Assembly (NCBI RefSeq): GCF_004136555.1
Contig: NZ_NOIT01000016.1
Span: forward strand, 38,645-102,644
DNA: 64,000 nucleotides
Origin: Kocuria carniphila
Lineage (GTDB): Bacteria; Actinomycetota; Actinomycetes; Actinomycetales; Micrococcaceae
Direction of reading: 5' to 3'
In this document: one piece after another, positions 1-8,583 of the stretch
Position numbering within the stretch: the stretch's first letter is position 1
How the letters are laid out: each line of letters begins with the position of its first letter
Program-made: the position numbers and the translations under genes
Notes under the pieces: generated by a model
Seen by the model: the letters and a program-made list of their open reading frames with translations, nothing else
The model's database searches: none
Told to the model about the DNA's origin: nothing

Positions 1-944
1 TGGCGCAGTACCTCTTGCACGTTGGGCTCGGGGATCACGCCATTCTCGTGTGCCCAGCCGGGTACCTGACGCTGGCCGAACCACGTGACTTCGAGTCGTC
101 GGATGGCTCCGTTGAACCGATTGTTGGCCAGCCGGGACACCCAGTAGCCGGCGTCGATCACGGCGCGAGCCAGGAACGGCGGCAGCTGCAGGGGATTTCG
201 GCGGCCGGCGTCGCGGAGCACGGAACCGGTGGTGGCGCCCTCCCACGGTTGCAGGATCACCGCTGGCAGGGGCTCTGGGAACTGGCCCACGGCCACAGCG
301 AACTGAGCCAGCGCCTTGACCGAAGTGACCGGGGTGGGGGCGGTGCCGTCACCGGCAACCGATGAGAACACCGAAGATGCGAACTTGGCGAGCAAACGCG
401 TGGTGCGTCGCCCGCTACCCATGACCGAGGTGGCTCGCAAGACCGTGAGCTGCGGTGCGTGGGCCTCGTTCTCCCACTCGGCGCGCAACCGGTAGAGCGC
501 GGACTCACCGAGGGCCTTGGACAGTGAATAGGCGGAGAACGGCGCCGTGCGAATGGATTCGTCCAACACGGGGGCGTCTCCCTGGACGGACGCCGAGCTG
601 ATATGAATCACGCGCCGCACGCCCGTGCGATGTGCCGCCAACGCGACCAGGACCGGCAGTAGCGCGTTGGCGCCGGTCAGCGACTGCTGGTGGGTCTGAT
701 CGGGCGCGGCCAGTCCAGCGGCGTTGACCACGATGTCAGCACCGGCGAAGGAATCGGCCAGGTAGTCGATGACCGACTCCAGCCGATGGGCGTGCTCGAT
801 CAGGTGATGCACGGTGGTGGCCGGAGAGGCCAACCGGGGCGTGGACACCGGGGTCACAGGAATGTTCTTGGTCTGCAGGGCAGTGGTGATGGCCGACCCC
901 ACAAAGCCCGTGGCTCCGAGTACTCGCCAGCTACTAGCTGTCAC
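1..944 (-). CDS. NAD-dependent epimerase/dehydratase (extended SDR), 3' end beyond window
   Basis: The minus strand is open from a GTG at 944 to the window edge (about 314 codons), preceded by a strong GGAGG site at 951-958. The N-terminus begins VTASSWRVLGATGFVG, a nucleotide-binding Rossmann start (GATGFVG). An ISSASVQG segment and a YSLSK motif give the SDR catalytic Ser and Tyr-x3-Lys. It probably modifies or epimerises a nucleotide-activated sugar, as it lies divergently from two glycosyltransferases and a sugar dehydratase. The exact substrate cannot be read from the sequence. The C-terminus is missing because the gene runs past position 1. Confidence 0.8.
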   Translation of the reverse strand, partial: MTASSWRVLGATGFVGSAITTALQTKNIPVTPVSTPRLASPATTVHHLIEHAHRLESVIDYLADSFAGADIVVNAAGLAAPDQTHQQSLTGANALLPVLVALAAHRTGVRRVIHISSASVQGDAPVLDESIRTAPFSAYSLSKALGESALYRLRAEWENEAHAPQLTVLRATSVMGSGRRTTRLLAKFASSVFSSVAGDGTAPTPVTSVKALAQFAVAVGQFPEPLPAVILQPWEGATTGSVLRDAGRRNPLQLPPFLARAVIDAGYWVSRLANNRFNGAIRRLEVTWFGQRQVPGWAHENGVIPEPNVQEVLR

Positions 945-1099
945 GGTGAATCTCCTCCCGACATTGGTTTCTTCATCGTACGGCAGCAATCCCGCGCTGA
1001 CCGTGTCCGGGAGATTGTCAGCCGCGCGTTGATAGAATCCGTGAGTCCAACGGGGCCCGAGTTTGTAGGTCCCTCACAGTACTTTCCGCGGGAGCAACC

Positions 1100-2026
1100 A
1101 TGACTCGAGCCAGTTCACATCCGGCGCAGAGCCAGCGCGTCAGCGTCGCGTGCGTGACGCAGGACCGTCCCCGCGACGTCGATCAGTTGATCACGGGCCT
1201 GCGGGCCCAGACGGATCCGATCGACAGCCTGTGTCTGGTCGATGCGGGTCGGACGGCCCTGGACGAGGCTCATCTTCGCGAGCTGATCGACGGCGCCTTC
1301 GAGCTGCGGTACCTGCGTACGGTGGCCAACCTGGGCGGAGCGGGCGGTTTCTCGCTCGCGATCCTCACCGCACTGTCCACCGGTGCGGACCAAGTGTGGC
1401 TCATGGATGACGACGCGCATCCGGAGGACGAGAACTGCCTGCGAACCTTGCGTCAAGCCGCCGCCGAACGGAATCTGGCCGTGGCGTCCCCGCTGATCGT
1501 GGCACCGCAGGATCACGGGACGCTGTCCTTCCCGTTCCGCCTCGAGGGAACCATCACGCACTCTCGAGCTGACATTGAATCTTTAGGGTTTATTCCGTCG
1601 TATGCCGCCTTCTTCAACGGCGCGCTCATGGATGAATCCGTGTTCTTCACCGTGGGGCTCCCAGACCTCAAGTTGTTCTTGCGCGGGGACGAAGTGGACT
1701 TCCTGGTGCGGCTGCGGAAATCGGGTCTGCCTTTCGGAACCGTGACCACCACGGCCGTGGCCCACCCGCCGGGTTGGGAAGAAGAGCAAGTGGTGATCCC
1801 CGGAAAGCTTCAGGTGCTCATCCCTCCGGGGCAGTTCAAGCAGCAGCATTTCTTCCGCAATCGCGGCTACGTGTCGTGGCGGTACAAACGCGTGGTCCAA
1901 CTGACCGCGGACGCGATCGGCTACCCGGCGTACTACCTGCAGCGTAGAGATCTCAAGGGTCTGCGCACGTGGGCCGGTCGGTACGTGAACGGAATGCGGG
2001 GACGTGGTTTCGGTGGCCCTCGCTGA
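1100..2026 (+). CDS. GT2 family glycosyltransferase (GlfT1-like)
   Basis: A 308-residue protein with a GT-A fold. An N-terminal segment (SVACVTQDRPRDVDQL) is followed by NLGGAGGF near residue 75 and the metal-binding WLMDDD motif near residues 100-105. The NxGGxGGF plus DDD pattern resembles the galactofuranosyl/rhamnosyl transferase group used in actinobacterial cell-wall glycan assembly. It would act at the cytoplasmic face of the membrane on a nucleotide-sugar donor. A GGGAGC ribosome site precedes the ATG. The next glycosyltransferase gene overlaps its last 23 bases, so the two are probably co-translated. Donor and acceptor are unknown. Confidence 0.85.
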   Translation: MTRASSHPAQSQRVSVACVTQDRPRDVDQLITGLRAQTDPIDSLCLVDAGRTALDEAHLRELIDGAFELRYLRTVANLGGAGGFSLAILTALSTGADQVWLMDDDAHPEDENCLRTLRQAAAERNLAVASPLIVAPQDHGTLSFPFRLEGTITHSRADIESLGFIPSYAAFFNGALMDESVFFTVGLPDLKLFLRGDEVDFLVRLRKSGLPFGTVTTTAVAHPPGWEEEQVVIPGKLQVLIPPGQFKQQHFFRNRGYVSWRYKRVVQLTADAIGYPAYYLQRRDLKGLRTWAGRYVNGMRGRGFGGPR

Positions 2027-2873
2027 GCCCCTGAACCCCGCAGATTCTCCCGCGCCCTTCTCGCTGTTGGTACCCGTCTACCGGGGGGATTCCGCCCACC
2101 GGGTACGGCGAGCCATTGACTCCAACACTCATGAACAGACCCGCCCGCCTGCGCAGGTCGTCATCGTGCGCGATGGCCCCGTGCCGCAAGAGATCACGGA
2201 CGAGCTGGACCGGATCAGCGCGGCGTCGGCGGTGCCTGTGGTGCGTGTGGAACTGGAACACAACGCGGGCCTGACCAACGCGCTGAACACGGGCCTGTTG
2301 TGGTGCTCCCACGACGTGGTGGCCCGCGCGGACGCTGACGATATTTCCTACCCCGATCGATTCGCCCGGCAACTTCCGCTCATCGAGGACGGCGCGGACC
2401 TGATCGGCGCCTCGATGCACGAGATCGGCGATGACGAGACCACCCCCTTGGCCCTGCGCCAGGCACCGGTGGGACACGAGGAAATCGCCGGTGTCGCGAA
2501 ACGGCGCAATCCGATTTCTCATCCGTCCGTGGTGTTCCGTCGCAGTGCCGTGGAAGCGGTGGGCGGCTATGAACACGTGCCCATGGCCGAGGACTACTGG
2601 CTGTGGGCGCGAATGCTCCACGCGGGTGCCGATGTCCGCAACGTGTCGGAGCCGCTGGTCGGTTATCGGGTCTCGGCTGGCTCCTACGAACGGCGCGGGG
2701 GACCGCGCGTGTTTCTGGCCGAAATGGCGTTGCAATGGAAATTGCGCCGTTTGGGGTACGTGGGCTTCATACAATGGGCGACAAACGTGATCGTGCGGGG
2801 CGGGTACAGATTTGTACCGCTCAAGGTGCGGGAAACGGCCTACCGGTTCATGGTGGGCCACCGCAACAGCTAG
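2004..2873 (+). CDS. GT2 family glycosyltransferase
   Basis: A 289-residue GT-A glycosyltransferase. FSLLVPVYRGD opens the nucleotide-binding half. NAGLTNALNTGL near residue 88 and RADADD near residues 109-113 are the donor- and metal-binding segments, and MAEDYWLWARM near 190 supplies the ED acidic pair typical of the family. The GTG start lies inside the upstream glycosyltransferase; a second GTG nine bases downstream is also possible. The order of two transferases, dehydratase and phosphosugar transferase suggests one glycan or teichoic-type polymer pathway. The sugar specificity is not visible. Confidence 0.85.
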   Translation: MVSVALAEPLNPADSPAPFSLLVPVYRGDSAHRVRRAIDSNTHEQTRPPAQVVIVRDGPVPQEITDELDRISAASAVPVVRVELEHNAGLTNALNTGLLWCSHDVVARADADDISYPDRFARQLPLIEDGADLIGASMHEIGDDETTPLALRQAPVGHEEIAGVAKRRNPISHPSVVFRRSAVEAVGGYEHVPMAEDYWLWARMLHAGADVRNVSEPLVGYRVSAGSYERRGGPRVFLAEMALQWKLRRLGYVGFIQWATNVIVRGGYRFVPLKVRETAYRFMVGHRNS

Positions 2874-2902
2874 TTCGCGTGCACGAAAGGACGTCAACGC
2901 GC

Positions 2903-4813
2903 ATGGGGAACCCCCAATCCAATACCCCCTCGGCGGAGAAGCCGGTCGCGTGGCTGTGGATCCAGATGATTCTGGATTCCGCCGCGTGGATCGTTGCCAT
3001 GTGTGTGGCGGTGCTTCTGCGCTACGAGATGAACGTCCAGTTCGTCTCCGTGGGCGGCCTGGTGATCACGTGCGCCGTGGCCGTTGCGTGCCAAATGGTG
3101 GTGGGTTTCTCCTTCGCGCTGTACAAGGGGCGCTATTCCTTCGGCAGTTTTGAGGAAGCCAAACTGCTGGTCGTGGTGACCGTGATCGTCACCGCCATCC
3201 TGGAGGTCGTCCTCCTGGTCTTCGGCGTGGCCATGGGAATCCCGCGCTCCATCGGCTTCATTGCGTTCCCGTTCGCGTGTTTGTTCATGGCGGCCTTCCG
3301 CTATCTCAAGCGCATGTACCAGGAATCCACGGCCAAGCCCGGAGCCGAGGCCCAACACGTGGTGGTCTTCGGCGCCGGTTACCTGGGCACGTTCCTGGTC
3401 CACCGCATGATGCAGGACCCCTCGTCGGAGTTCCTGCCGGTCGCGCTTATCGATGACGATCCCGCCAAGAAGCACCTGCGCATTTCGTCCGTTCCCGTGA
3501 TGGGCACCCTGCACGACGTCGCTCACGTCCTGGAAGCCACGCGATCGGCCGTTCTGATCGTGGCCATTTCCGACGTCGAGCCGCGTCTGATGCGCCGCGT
3601 GTCCGACGCCGTGGCCGGCACCAACACGCGCGTGATGACCGTGCCGCCCATCACCGACATGTTGACCGCGAACAAGCAGAGCGTGGACCTTCGCGATATC
3701 GCCATGGAGGATCTGATCGGGCGGCGCCCGGTGGACATTCACGTGGATGCGATCGCCGGTTACGTCACGGGTAAACGAGTCCTGGTCACGGGTGCGGGCG
3801 GGTCCATCGGCTCCGAGCTGTGCCGACAGCTCGTGGGCTTCGAACCCGCGGAACTGATCATGCTGGACCGCGACGAAACCGGTCTGCAGTCCACCCAGAT
3901 CTCGATCACCGGGCGCGGCCTGCTGGACGGTAACGACACCGTTCTCGCGGACATCCGGGACACGGAGTCGCTCGAGCACATTTTCGAAAAACGGCAACCG
4001 GAAGTCGTGTTCCACGCAGCCGCGCTCAAACACGTTTCGCTGTTGGAGCAGTTCCCGGACGAGGCGTGGAAGACCAATGTGATGGGCACCCTCAACGTGC
4101 TCAGTGCGTCGGCCAATGTGGGCGTGGACGTGTTCGTGAACGTCTCCACGGACAAGGCCGCCAATCCCACCACTGCGCTGGGACACTCCAAGCGCGTGGC
4201 CGAGAAACTCACCGCGTGGATGGCGGGCCAGACCGGCAAACGCTATGCCTCCGTGCGGTTCGGCAACGTGTTCGGCTCGCGCGGTTCCATGCTCCCGTTG
4301 TTTGCGGAGCAGATCCGCCAGGGCGGGCCCATCACGGTGACCCACGCGGATGCCACCCGCTACTTCATGACCATCCCGGAGGCCTGCCAGCTGGTGATCC
4401 AGGCCGGTGCCATCGCCAGCGGGGGAGAGGTCCTCATCCTGGACATGGGCGAACCCGTCAGGATCCTGGATATCGCCGAACGGTTGCGGGCCATGTCCGG
4501 CCGTGAGGACGTGGAAATCGTGATCACCGGTCTGCGCCACGGAGAGAAGCTCCACGAAGACCTGATTGGTGCGGGCGAGAGCGACGAACGTCCGCTGCAC
4601 CCCAAGATCTCCCACGCGAGGGCCGAACGTCTGGATCCGGCGCACCTGGACCGGCACGTCTGGAAGGTGCGCGGCGGCATGCTGTTCACCGGTTCCATCC
4701 CCGTCATCACGGACAGCACCCAGCCCCGTATCACCGATTTTTCCGTCCCCCGAGCCAGAGAACATCAGAAGCCATCCCCCCACGCAGAACGTCACGGGGG
4801 AGACCGCTCATGA
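2903..4813 (+). CDS. Membrane-anchored nucleotide-sugar 4,6-dehydratase/epimerase (FlaA1/CapD type)
   Basis: A 636-residue protein starting at the ATG after GAAAGG (2885-2890); the frame is open further upstream, but that part overlaps the previous gene and lacks family similarity. About four hydrophobic segments occupy residues 10-130. A CoA-binding-like Rossmann domain follows (GAGYLGTF near 157), then a second Rossmann domain with GAGGSIGSELCRQ near 297 and STDKAANPTTALGHSK. This is the architecture of PglF/WbpM/CapD proteins, which dehydrate UDP-GlcNAc to a 4-keto-6-deoxy sugar. The stop codon overlaps the next start (ATGA at 4810), so it should be coupled to the WecA-like transferase. 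Confidence 0.88.
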   Translation: MGNPQSNTPSAEKPVAWLWIQMILDSAAWIVAMCVAVLLRYEMNVQFVSVGGLVITCAVAVACQMVVGFSFALYKGRYSFGSFEEAKLLVVVTVIVTAILEVVLLVFGVAMGIPRSIGFIAFPFACLFMAAFRYLKRMYQESTAKPGAEAQHVVVFGAGYLGTFLVHRMMQDPSSEFLPVALIDDDPAKKHLRISSVPVMGTLHDVAHVLEATRSAVLIVAISDVEPRLMRRVSDAVAGTNTRVMTVPPITDMLTANKQSVDLRDIAMEDLIGRRPVDIHVDAIAGYVTGKRVLVTGAGGSIGSELCRQLVGFEPAELIMLDRDETGLQSTQISITGRGLLDGNDTVLADIRDTESLEHIFEKRQPEVVFHAAALKHVSLLEQFPDEAWKTNVMGTLNVLSASANVGVDVFVNVSTDKAANPTTALGHSKRVAEKLTAWMAGQTGKRYASVRFGNVFGSRGSMLPLFAEQIRQGGPITVTHADATRYFMTIPEACQLVIQAGAIASGGEVLILDMGEPVRILDIAERLRAMSGREDVEIVITGLRHGEKLHEDLIGAGESDERPLHPKISHARAERLDPAHLDRHVWKVRGGMLFTGSIPVITDSTQPRITDFSVPRAREHQKPSPHAERHGGDRS

Positions 4814-5919
4814 CAGCACCCATCATCACCACCGCACCGTCCGTGTTGTCCCGCGTGGAAGGCCCGGGTGCCATTCCGCAGGCCGACACGCTGGAACACC
4901 TGTTCACTCTCGCGCTCTGGCTCGGCGGTGGGGCGTTCCTCATCTCCGTGTTGCTGCCGTTCGTGATCAAGCCCCTGCTGGCTCGGTGGGGAGTCATCGA
5001 CATCCCCTCGGACAGGTCTTCACACGACCGTCCGGTCATTCGTGGCATGGGACTGGCCGTCGCTGTGGCCATCGTGGTCATGTATGCGCTGGCCCTCGCA
5101 CTGGGCGTGGTCGAAGTGGACCGCTCGGTCTCCTTGATCGTGCTGGCCATGATCGTGGCCAGTGCAGCCCTCGGTTGGCTCGAGGATTACCGCGGGGTTT
5201 CCGTGGGAACGCGACTCGGGGTGCAGCTGTTGATCGGTGCGCTGGGTACGGGCGCCCTGATCGTGTCTCTGGGGATCGCCGTGTGGTGGTGGCCGGTGGG
5301 CGTGATCGCCACGGTCGCCTACATCAACATTGCCAACTTCATGGACGGCATCAACGGCATCTCCGGTATGCACGGCACCGCCGTGGGACTGTTCTACGCC
5401 TGGGCCGGTGCCGCGAACGACATGACCTGGATGATGTGCGCCGGCCTGATCGTTGCCGGCGCCTTCGCAGGCTTCTTGCCGTGGAACCTGAGTCGAGGCA
5501 CCGTCTTCCTGGGCGACGTCGGCTCCTATGTCCTCGGCGGCAGCCTGGTCGCGATCGCGATCGGCGCTTTCCTGTCCGGCGTGTATGTGGAGTACTTGCT
5601 GCCCCCGCTCGTGATCTACCTGGCGGACACCACGGTGACCCTCATCAAGCGCGTCCAACGTGGTGAGATTTGGTACAAACCGCACCGCGAGCACGTGTAT
5701 CAGCGCCTCACGGACGTGGGGCTGTCCCACGTCCAGTCCTCGTTGGTCGTGACGGTGGCCACGATCCTGGTCAGCTTGATTGCCTTGTGGGGTGTGCGCG
5801 CCGACGGCGCCGGGTCGGTTCTCGCGGGCCTGGCCACCGCCGCTGTGGTCGTGTTGTACCTGTGCCTGCCGCGCGTGTTGCGACCGCTGGCTCGGCGACG
5901 TCGGGCCGTGGATTCATGA
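4810..5919 (+). CDS. Undecaprenyl-phosphate N-acetylhexosamine-1-phosphate transferase (WecA/MraY family)
   Basis: A 369-residue polytopic membrane protein. It carries the family signatures NIANFMDGINGI near residue 174, VFLGDVGSY near 235, and a cytoplasmic basic HREHVYQRL motif near 293 that binds the nucleotide sugar. The reaction is transfer of a sugar-1-phosphate from a UDP sugar to the lipid carrier, starting polymer synthesis at the membrane. It corresponds in position to Mycobacterium rfe/wecA, which also lies just upstream of atpI-atpB. It overlaps both neighbours by ATGA, linking glycan priming and the ATP synthase operon translationally. Whether the sugar is GlcNAc or the product of the upstream dehydratase is unresolved. 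Confidence 0.88.
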   Translation: MTAPIITTAPSVLSRVEGPGAIPQADTLEHLFTLALWLGGGAFLISVLLPFVIKPLLARWGVIDIPSDRSSHDRPVIRGMGLAVAVAIVVMYALALALGVVEVDRSVSLIVLAMIVASAALGWLEDYRGVSVGTRLGVQLLIGALGTGALIVSLGIAVWWWPVGVIATVAYINIANFMDGINGISGMHGTAVGLFYAWAGAANDMTWMMCAGLIVAGAFAGFLPWNLSRGTVFLGDVGSYVLGGSLVAIAIGAFLSGVYVEYLLPPLVIYLADTTVTLIKRVQRGEIWYKPHREHVYQRLTDVGLSHVQSSLVVTVATILVSLIALWGVRADGAGSVLAGLATAAVVVLYLCLPRVLRPLARRRRAVDS

Positions 5920-6485
5920 GCGCGGCGGACCCCGTGTCGGATTCTGCAGTGAATCCGGCGCCAGCGGTGGCCCCATTGGAGGCCTACGGGCGACCGGTTC
6001 TGATTCTGAGCGTCACATCCATACTTCTTGCTGTGATTCTCATCACCTGTGCAGCGATGATCGGGTTCGATTCGCTGTGGCGTTCCATTGCTGTGGGAGT
6101 TGGACTGGTGACGTTGAGTACCGGTCTCACCGTGTTCGTGTCCGCATTTATGTACCGGGTAGCTCCGGCAGCAACCGCTCCTGCACTGGCCATGTTGTAC
6201 CTCCTGAAGGTCGTGGTCATGGGTTGGTATTTGTTGTCGGTGGGAGCCCCCGAGTGGTTGCACTCCTTGGGCTTCGCCATCACGGTGGCCGCGGGCCTGG
6301 TCCTGTCCTGGTTGGTGTTGGCACCCGTGGCCATGCGTGCAAGCAACGTCTTGGCCAGTGATTACGCGGCCGTGGTGCGCGCCAAGGAAGCCCGGGAAGC
6401 CGCTGAGGCTGAGGACGAGGCGGCCACTATCCTTGAAGAAAACCCATCAGAACCGACCGAAGGGGGAGGCGATGACCGAGCGTGA
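5916..6485 (+). CDS. AtpI-like small membrane protein upstream of ATP synthase
   Basis: A 189-residue protein beginning at the ATGA overlap with the WecA-like gene. Four hydrophobic segments lie roughly at residues 28-50, 57-78, 88-108 and 118-140, followed by a highly acidic, Ala/Glu-rich tail (KEAREAAEAEDEAA). It is the positional equivalent of mycobacterial Rv1303, a hypothetical ATP synthase protein I-like protein between wecA and atpB. AtpI-type proteins are proposed to help assemble the c-ring or stabilise the F0 sector, but similarity here is weak and rests mainly on context and topology. Its 3' end overlaps the next gene by 14 bases. Confidence 0.65.
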   Translation: MSAADPVSDSAVNPAPAVAPLEAYGRPVLILSVTSILLAVILITCAAMIGFDSLWRSIAVGVGLVTLSTGLTVFVSAFMYRVAPAATAPALAMLYLLKVVVMGWYLLSVGAPEWLHSLGFAITVAAGLVLSWLVLAPVAMRASNVLASDYAAVVRAKEAREAAEAEDEAATILEENPSEPTEGGGDDRA

Positions 6486-6849
6486 GCGCGATTTCTCCAA
6501 CTCGCCAGAACATGACGGGCGGCGTGTCGGACCAGCGACAACGGGTTCAAAATCCGAAGACACGCTCAGCACCGCGGGAGAGCTCGTCCAGCGGGGTGGG
6601 CTGGCCGGTGGGCTGACCATGTTGCTGTACTTAGTGGTCGGTGGAGCCTTCTGGAGTTTGGTAGGCTGGGGCGCGGATCACCTGCTGGGAACAGGGTGGT
6701 TGGTGATCGTGGGAGCCGTCATTGGTGCGGCTGCCGGGATCTATCTTGGTTACCTCCACATGCGGGAGGGCCTGAACTCCAGTTCGACCCCGATGGAGAA
6801 CCCGACAAAGACATCGTCGTCTGATCAGGGCCCCACGCCCCGAGTGTGA
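6472..6849 (+). CDS. AtpZ/AtpI-type F1F0-ATPase accessory protein
   Basis: A 125-residue protein. The ATG at 6472 is chosen because AGGGGGAGG precedes it and because it gives a hydrophilic leader followed by two close transmembrane helices (residues about 40-62 and 70-92). The stretch GGLAGGLTMLLYLVVGGAFW with GWGADHLLGTGW resembles the AtpZ family, two-helix proteins encoded at the head of atp operons and thought to aid F0 assembly or magnesium handling. It lies 30 bp before atpB. Assignment depends on the helix pair, the glycine pattern and operon position rather than a catalytic motif. Confidence 0.7.
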   Translation: MTERERDFSNSPEHDGRRVGPATTGSKSEDTLSTAGELVQRGGLAGGLTMLLYLVVGGAFWSLVGWGADHLLGTGWLVIVGAVIGAAAGIYLGYLHMREGLNSSSTPMENPTKTSSSDQGPTPRV

Positions 6850-6879
6850 CCGGTCTGGATACCGCAGAAAGGACCCGTA

Positions 6880-7671
6880 TTGAACCCCGCCTTGAGGATT
6901 CCGGCCGAATTTGTGGCCCCGTCAGTTGAGGACGCGCACCTGCCTCCCTTCTTCACCGTGGGCACACTTGAAGTCGGCAAGCATTCTTTGTTGATCCTGT
7001 TGTCGGTGGTTCTCATCGCAGGGTTCTTCATGTACGTGGTCCGCCGCCGCGCCCTGGTCCCCTCCAAGGGTCAGTACCTGGGCGAAATGGGATACGGCTT
7101 CGTCCGTAATCACCTGGGCCGCGACATCATCGGCGAGAAGGAATTCCGCCCGTACGTCCCGCTGCTCTTCACCTTCTTCTTCTTCATTCTGGTCAACAAC
7201 CTGTTCGGCTCCATTCCGGTGCTGCAGCTTCCGACCTTCTCCCACCCGGGCACCGCCTATGTCTTCGCGGCCGTCGCCTACGTCGTGTGGGTCTTCGTGG
7301 GCATCAAGCGCCACGGTTTCGGTGGGTTCTTCGTCAAGATGACCATGCCGCCGGATGTTCCCAAGGTCCTCTACATCGTTCTGATCCCGCTCGAGTTCCT
7401 TTCGAACATGATCATCCGCCCCGTCACGCACGCACTTCGTGTGTTCGCCACGATGTTCGCCGGCCACATGGCCATCATGGTTGCCGCCGGCTTCACCGCG
7501 TACCTCGCCACCGGCGTGGGTGGCGCACTCGGTATCGGCGGATCCGTCTTCGGCGTGATCCTGGGCCTCTTCATTTACTTCCTGGAGGTTCTGATTCAGA
7601 TCCTGCAGGCCTACATCTTCACCCTGCTGTTTGCCGTGTATGTACAGGGCTCACTGCAGGAGGGGCACTGA
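6880..7671 (+). CDS. atpB: ATP synthase F0 subunit a
   Basis: A 263-residue integral membrane subunit forming the two proton half-channels against the c-ring. The TTG at 6880 follows AAAGGA at a good distance. The essential arginine is visible in HALRVFATMFAGH, in the penultimate conserved helix region, and the C-terminal helix ends FTLLFAVYVQGSL. About six hydrophobic helices are present and length is normal for actinobacteria. It begins the structural part of the operon and is followed by a 109-bp gap before atpE, a common place for RNA processing or differential expression. Confidence 0.97.
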   Translation: MNPALRIPAEFVAPSVEDAHLPPFFTVGTLEVGKHSLLILLSVVLIAGFFMYVVRRRALVPSKGQYLGEMGYGFVRNHLGRDIIGEKEFRPYVPLLFTFFFFILVNNLFGSIPVLQLPTFSHPGTAYVFAAVAYVVWVFVGIKRHGFGGFFVKMTMPPDVPKVLYIVLIPLEFLSNMIIRPVTHALRVFATMFAGHMAIMVAAGFTAYLATGVGGALGIGGSVFGVILGLFIYFLEVLIQILQAYIFTLLFAVYVQGSLQEGH

Positions 7672-7780
7672 CCCCACGAAGCAGCGGTCCACTCGGACTG
7701 CTGATGTGACCATCGTCCATTTACGATTCCAGTAATGGCATCACTGCCCGACACGGGCACCCAGAAAGGAAATATCCATA

Positions 7781-7981
7781 ATGGAAGGTTCGCTTAGCGT
7801 CATTGGCTACGGTCTCGCTGCCATCGGTGGTGGCATCGGTGTGGGTTTGATCTTCGCTGCTTACATGCAGGCAGTTGCTCGCCAGCCCGAGTCCCAGCGC
7901 GTGATTCAGCCGATGCTGTTCATGGGCTTCGCCGTGGTCGAGGCACTGGCCATCCTGGGCTTCGTGCTCGCACTCCTCTAA
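7781..7981 (+). CDS. atpE: ATP synthase F0 subunit c
   Basis: A 66-residue hairpin of two transmembrane helices that oligomerises into the proton-driven rotor ring. The glycine-rich first helix ([13 protein letters not shown]) packs the ring, the polar loop RQPESQ contacts gamma and epsilon, and Glu54 (VVEALAIL) is the proton-carrying carboxylate. An AAAGGA ribosome site lies just before the ATG. This subunit is the known target of diarylquinolines in mycobacteria; whether this copy is sensitive cannot be decided from sequence alone. Confidence 0.97.
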   Translation: MEGSLSVIGYGLAAIGGGIGVGLIFAAYMQAVARQPESQRVIQPMLFMGFAVVEALAILGFVLALL

Positions 7982-8031
7982 GAGCGGTACGTCCGCACTT
8001 AGCCCTTAACTAGAGAACAGGAATCGCGCAC

Positions 8032-8583
8032 ATGACCGCAATGTTGTTGGCAGCAGAAGAAGGGGCCAGCCCCCTTCTCCCCAACGTCTGGGAAATGCTG
8101 ATCACTTTCATTGGGTTCCTGATTCTGCTTTTCATCGCGATCAAGTTCATCGCTCCGGCATTCGAGAAGGTCTACCGTGACCGCACCGAAGCCATCGAAG
8201 GTGGACTTGCCAAGGCCAAGGCCGCTCAGGCAGAGGCCAAGGCCGCTCGCGACGAGTACAACCAGCAGCTTGAGAGCGCCCGCCTCGAAGCCCAGAAGAT
8301 TCGTGAGGAAGCCCGCACCGAGGGCGAGAAGATCCTCGCGGACTTCAAGGATCGCGCCAACGTCGAATCCGCTCGGATCACGGAGAACGCACACAAGGCC
8401 ATTGAGGCCGAGCGTGCCGCCGCAGTGGTTTCCTTGCGCGACGAGGTCGGTACCTTGGCAACACAGCTCGCTTCCAAGATCGTCGGGGAATCCCTGAACG
8501 ACGACGCTCGTGCAAACCGCGTGGTCGATCGCTTCCTGGCCGATCTTGAGACCGAGCAGGGTCGCACAGGAGCTGCACGGTAA
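8032..8583 (+). CDS. atpF: ATP synthase F0 subunit b
   Basis: A 183-residue peripheral-stalk subunit. One N-terminal membrane helix (residues about 22-42, MLITFIGFLILLFIAIKF) is followed by a long charged alpha-helix rich in Ala, Glu, Lys and Arg, as expected for the dimeric stator coiled coil. The stop codon overlaps the start of atpH by one base (TAATG), implying coupled translation of the two stalk subunits. Length is typical of free-standing b subunits, not of the b-delta fusion seen in mycobacteria. Confidence 0.96.
   Translation: MTAMLLAAEEGASPLLPNVWEMLITFIGFLILLFIAIKFIAPAFEKVYRDRTEAIEGGLAKAKAAQAEAKAARDEYNQQLESARLEAQKIREEARTEGEKILADFKDRANVESARITENAHKAIEAERAAAVVSLRDEVGTLATQLASKIVGESLNDDARANRVVDRFLADLETEQGRTGAAR

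Noticed and set aside
2894..4795. A 633-codon open frame on the minus strand opposite the FlaA1/CapD-type gene
   Set aside because: It is the antisense shadow of a strongly biased high-GC gene; its His/Asp/Gly-rich composition matches no fold and the plus strand has clear motifs.
7672..7780. A terminator between atpB and atpE
   Set aside because: Only a short imperfect hairpin (CAGCGGTCC with CGGACTGCTG) and no T-run; the operon is expected to continue.
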